64,000 nt of DNA. Source: Paenibacillus phocaeensis. GTDB lineage: Bacteria; Bacillota; Bacilli; Paenibacillales; Paenibacillaceae. This document shows, in pieces, positions 63,001 through 64,000 of this stretch; position 1 is the stretch's first letter, and the number at the start of each line of letters is the position of its first letter. Both the position numbers and the translations under genes were made by a program. The notes below the pieces were generated by a model that was given only the letters and a program-made list of their open reading frames with translations, did no database searches and was not told the origin of the DNA. Location: contig NZ_FCOQ01000038.1 in the NCBI RefSeq assembly GCF_900021165.1, positions 97,997 to 161,996 of the forward strand. Reading direction: 5' to 3'.

Positions 63001-63981
63001 CTCCTCCCGCTGGTCTGCGACGTTGCCGGAAGCCCGGGTCGTATAAGTGATCGAACCGCCCGGCATATTCGTCCGGAAGACTTCCTCCCCGTTCAAGTAA
63101 ACCACCGCGCCGTCGTCGCGGATCAGCGTCGCCGCCAATTCTCGAATCGCCGAAGCGTCCGATACTTCAAATTCCTTACGGAAGTAGGTCGTAATATATT
63201 TATTGCGGTCATCCGGCCCATAGCCGATCACGGACGTCGGCTGAGGTTTGGTACTGCCGGCATAACCCAGCGAGGCAACCCCTCGATTCCAGCCGCTGTC
63301 GTCAAAACCGTTGTTCCGCCAAGCCGTTCCTTGATCCGAACCGTTGTCCAGATACTTCCATTCGCTGCCTCGCGGAATCAACGCCGATGGGTCGGCCAGC
63401 GCCGCGGCCGCAGCGGGATCAACGACCGTGACCAGCGCCGAGGTTTTGTAGCCGCCGTCCGTCGTTGTTGCCGTAATGCCCGTCGTGCCGGATCCAATGG
63501 CCGTGACCAAACCGTCCGGGCTGACCGTTGCCACCCCGGAGTCATCGCTTGTCCAGGCATAGGTTGCATCCGTCGCATTCTCCGGCAATACAGCAGCGCT
63601 CAATTGCGCCGTTTCCCCGACAGCCAGCTCCAGGCTGGACTGGTCCAGCGTGATGCCGGTGACCGGAACGAGCTCCGGGTGGGTCTCCGGATCGGATTCC
63701 GATGGGGCCGCCATCGTACCGTAGGCCTCAAACTCATAAATGTTCGCCTGATAGTTCCCGTTATCGTTAATGTCTCCCGGATCGGTGATGTTCAGCTTAA
63801 AATAACGGGCCGTTACCGGCTCGGCCAATTCATGCGTCGTGACGCCGTACGTATTGTCCGTCACCGTTGCAACGGGCGTCCAGGTCACGTCATCCTGGCT
63901 TGTCTCGATGGAAAATGCACGGGTGTTCCATGCATCCGCCTCGCCTGCCGAACCCGCATGGGCCAGCACAAACTTGTGCAC
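60004..63981 (-). CDS. purple acid phosphatase-like metallophosphoesterase, N-terminus missing
   Basis: The gene runs off the window: about 1325 residues are visible. Order: the end of an F5/8C domain, a Big2 domain, a beta-sandwich like that in GH92 (GSEWKYLDNG), a PA14 domain and an Fn3-like purple phosphatase N-domain. The metallophosphoesterase core has LTDSQG, GDQVD, GNHE, FHKAIYS and GHDH, all the metal ligands. An Fn3 domain and a DUF4073-like end domain follow. It should release phosphate from extracellular phosphoesters. The GTG at 63979-63981 should not be taken as the start, since the frame is cut at the contig edge. Confidence 0.9.
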   Translation of the reverse strand: MHKFVLAHAGSAGEADAWNTRAFSIETSQDDVTWTPVATVTDNTYGVTTHELAEPVTARYFKLNITDPGDINDNGNYQANIYEFEAYGTMAAPSESDPETHPELVPVTGITLDQSSLELAVGETAQLSAAVLPENATDATYAWTSDDSGVATVSPDGLVTAIGSGTTGITATTTDGGYKTSALVTVVDPAAAAALADPSALIPRGSEWKYLDNGSDQGTAWRNNGFDDSGWNRGVASLGYAGSTKPQPTSVIGYGPDDRNKYITTYFRKEFEVSDASAIRELAATLIRDDGAVVYLNGEEVFRTNMPGGSITYTTRASGNVADQREEYPFAIDPSLLVNGANVLAVEVHQDSVTSSDLYFDLDLKGEAAGPPVSGSEQGLLAQYYTGNSDFSFGELQSTTVDTQINFSNLDPVLQTWTGGQDHANVRWTGQILAPETGDYTFYMTGDNGFKVWIDDQVVIDHWVNDWDVEQTSAPISLQGGVKYSFKVEYFEDFGGSNLYLRWETPSRTKEIVPSSAFFLPPNYNGPVAGTVAASGLEVTLKLKAELADAPIGLKDHLRVQSGGRRLAVASTAIGADRSVLALTLAETVKSNEIVNVTYDGQGGLAYATGGAVLNGFTFSPANRAGKYAPIAIAMSFYKDPKTKRSFAWYTNYDKPENAPANATDSIVEIVPAGQAFGSPGVMRFVGKPEDTRILNLKITNSTNGSFISHKVLAEGLMPGTSYQFRVGSDGNWSQTGTFTTEGNQENSFEFLYLTDSQGANTHDYEVWADTLGQAINHYPKSKFMIMTGDQVDAGALESQWLDYFGKPQDMLMHLPIMAAVGNHEGPYNDNYYYHFYYPNDSIDDPLPPGSVYSFDYGDAHFMVMNTMDMGWDNRQRESFKQQIEWLKREVAQTDKKWKVVAFHKAIYSVGGHSAENEIYELRDMLVPVFDELGIDVVLQGHDHTYMRSYQMYNDTPIKDPKRDENGNSLNPDGTMYIVNNAAGTKYYDVNNNIDKYYAAYFEQKKTPIYSGIRMTENSFTIDSYRSGEQNPFDTYTIVRTDTKPNPVKGLSAGKTGNGKWALTWTKPESGNADDEVRGFRIYETSGKLGMNWSVYVSAEKGKDMYQYVVEKADPSSVYEFAVKAVDKRDNSEAVTVKAEGNAAASPLNPIVDDAANTFGWTNAPGFTAPSDYEYSVDGGATWQAVEANPQLIGAGEYPAGTVSVRVKANAVPGIEAGVPLPSDHAFTNDTYSLSGKLTRDGKLKVDVTVKQLDDFSGEANVVFQLLQGNTPVLINAIPIKPNQLQVSQYFNVSGDNYKVKVFVFDRFDSDPNVPAGLARPLVLE

Positions 63982-64000
63982 CTGTCTCTTATAACCATCT
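63982..64000. other. probable sequencing adapter (Tn5/Nextera mosaic end)
   Basis: The last 19 bases, CTGTCTCTTATAACCATCT, match the 19-bp mosaic end CTGTCTCTTATACACATCT at 17 positions, the mismatches being one swapped pair. It sits exactly at the window end and breaks the open frame of the phosphatase. Confidence 0.85.

Noticed and set aside
63378..63981. GTG at 63979-63981 as the true start of the phosphatase
   Set aside because: It borders the adapter-like end, lies within an F5/8C domain, has no signal peptide and no ribosome site.

Overview
The window looks like a chromosomal contig of a Paenibacillus-type bacterium: GC-rich, endospore-forming and Gram-positive. The clues are S-layer (SLH) surface proteins, a secreted GH6-CBM3 cellulase, spore coat proteins, the bacillithiol pair YojF/BshB2, a CIRCE operator, a Bacillus-type LexA box and strong AAGGAGG ribosome sites with frequent GTG/TTG starts. 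No rRNA, tRNA, phage or CRISPR locus was seen. The last 19 bases match the Tn5/Nextera mosaic end at 17 of 19 positions, so the window probably ends at a contig edge carrying an untrimmed adapter.

Layout. 0-5.2 kb: CYTH protein, CE7 acetyl esterase, SLH protein and a GH6-FN3-CBM3 cellulase with a short leader ORF. 5.6-10.6 kb: MATE exporter, aldo/keto reductase, TetR regulator and oleate hydratase. 10.6-13.3 kb: repeat-dominated DNA. It holds a 12-bp tandem array, seven 155-bp palindrome-rich units, a nuclease-like/HTH gene preceded by a terminator, and a 10-bp array. 13.3-17.2 kb: GH2 glycosidase and a divergent ArsR-type regulator sharing an operator-like palindrome. 17.3-24.7 kb: alanine and D-alanine metabolism (alr, adeR-like, ald, ddl, MocR/DdlR-like) interrupted by a 40-bp array. 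24.8-30.1 kb: CIRCE-controlled htpG, a membrane PstS-like protein overlapping a histidine kinase, and a YitT protein. 30.2-33.7 kb: a degenerate IS1595-like transposase behind two LexA-type boxes, a GNAT remnant, a TetR operon of small proteins and a coiled-coil protein. 33.8-44.8 kb: S-layer subtilase, YumC-type reductase, bshB2-yojF, aldo/keto reductase and a MalT-type LuxR regulator. 45-52.4 kb: RCC1-SLH protein, chemoreceptor, two coat proteins and a small alarmone synthetase. 52.5-64 kb: a three-gene surface operon of purple acid phosphatase (5'-truncated), SLH protein and GH92 glycosidase.

Two themes link the genes. One is extracellular polymer use and S-layer display (CE7, GH6, GH2, GH92, phosphatase, subtilase and several SLH proteins). 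The other is alanine flux: racemase, dehydrogenase and D-Ala-D-Ala ligase lie together with two likely dedicated regulators.

The least explained parts are the 155-bp palindrome array beside the nuclease-like/HTH gene and the SOS-controlled, apparently inactive transposase. Several unrelated tandem arrays also sit in intergenic regions, mostly between convergent genes.
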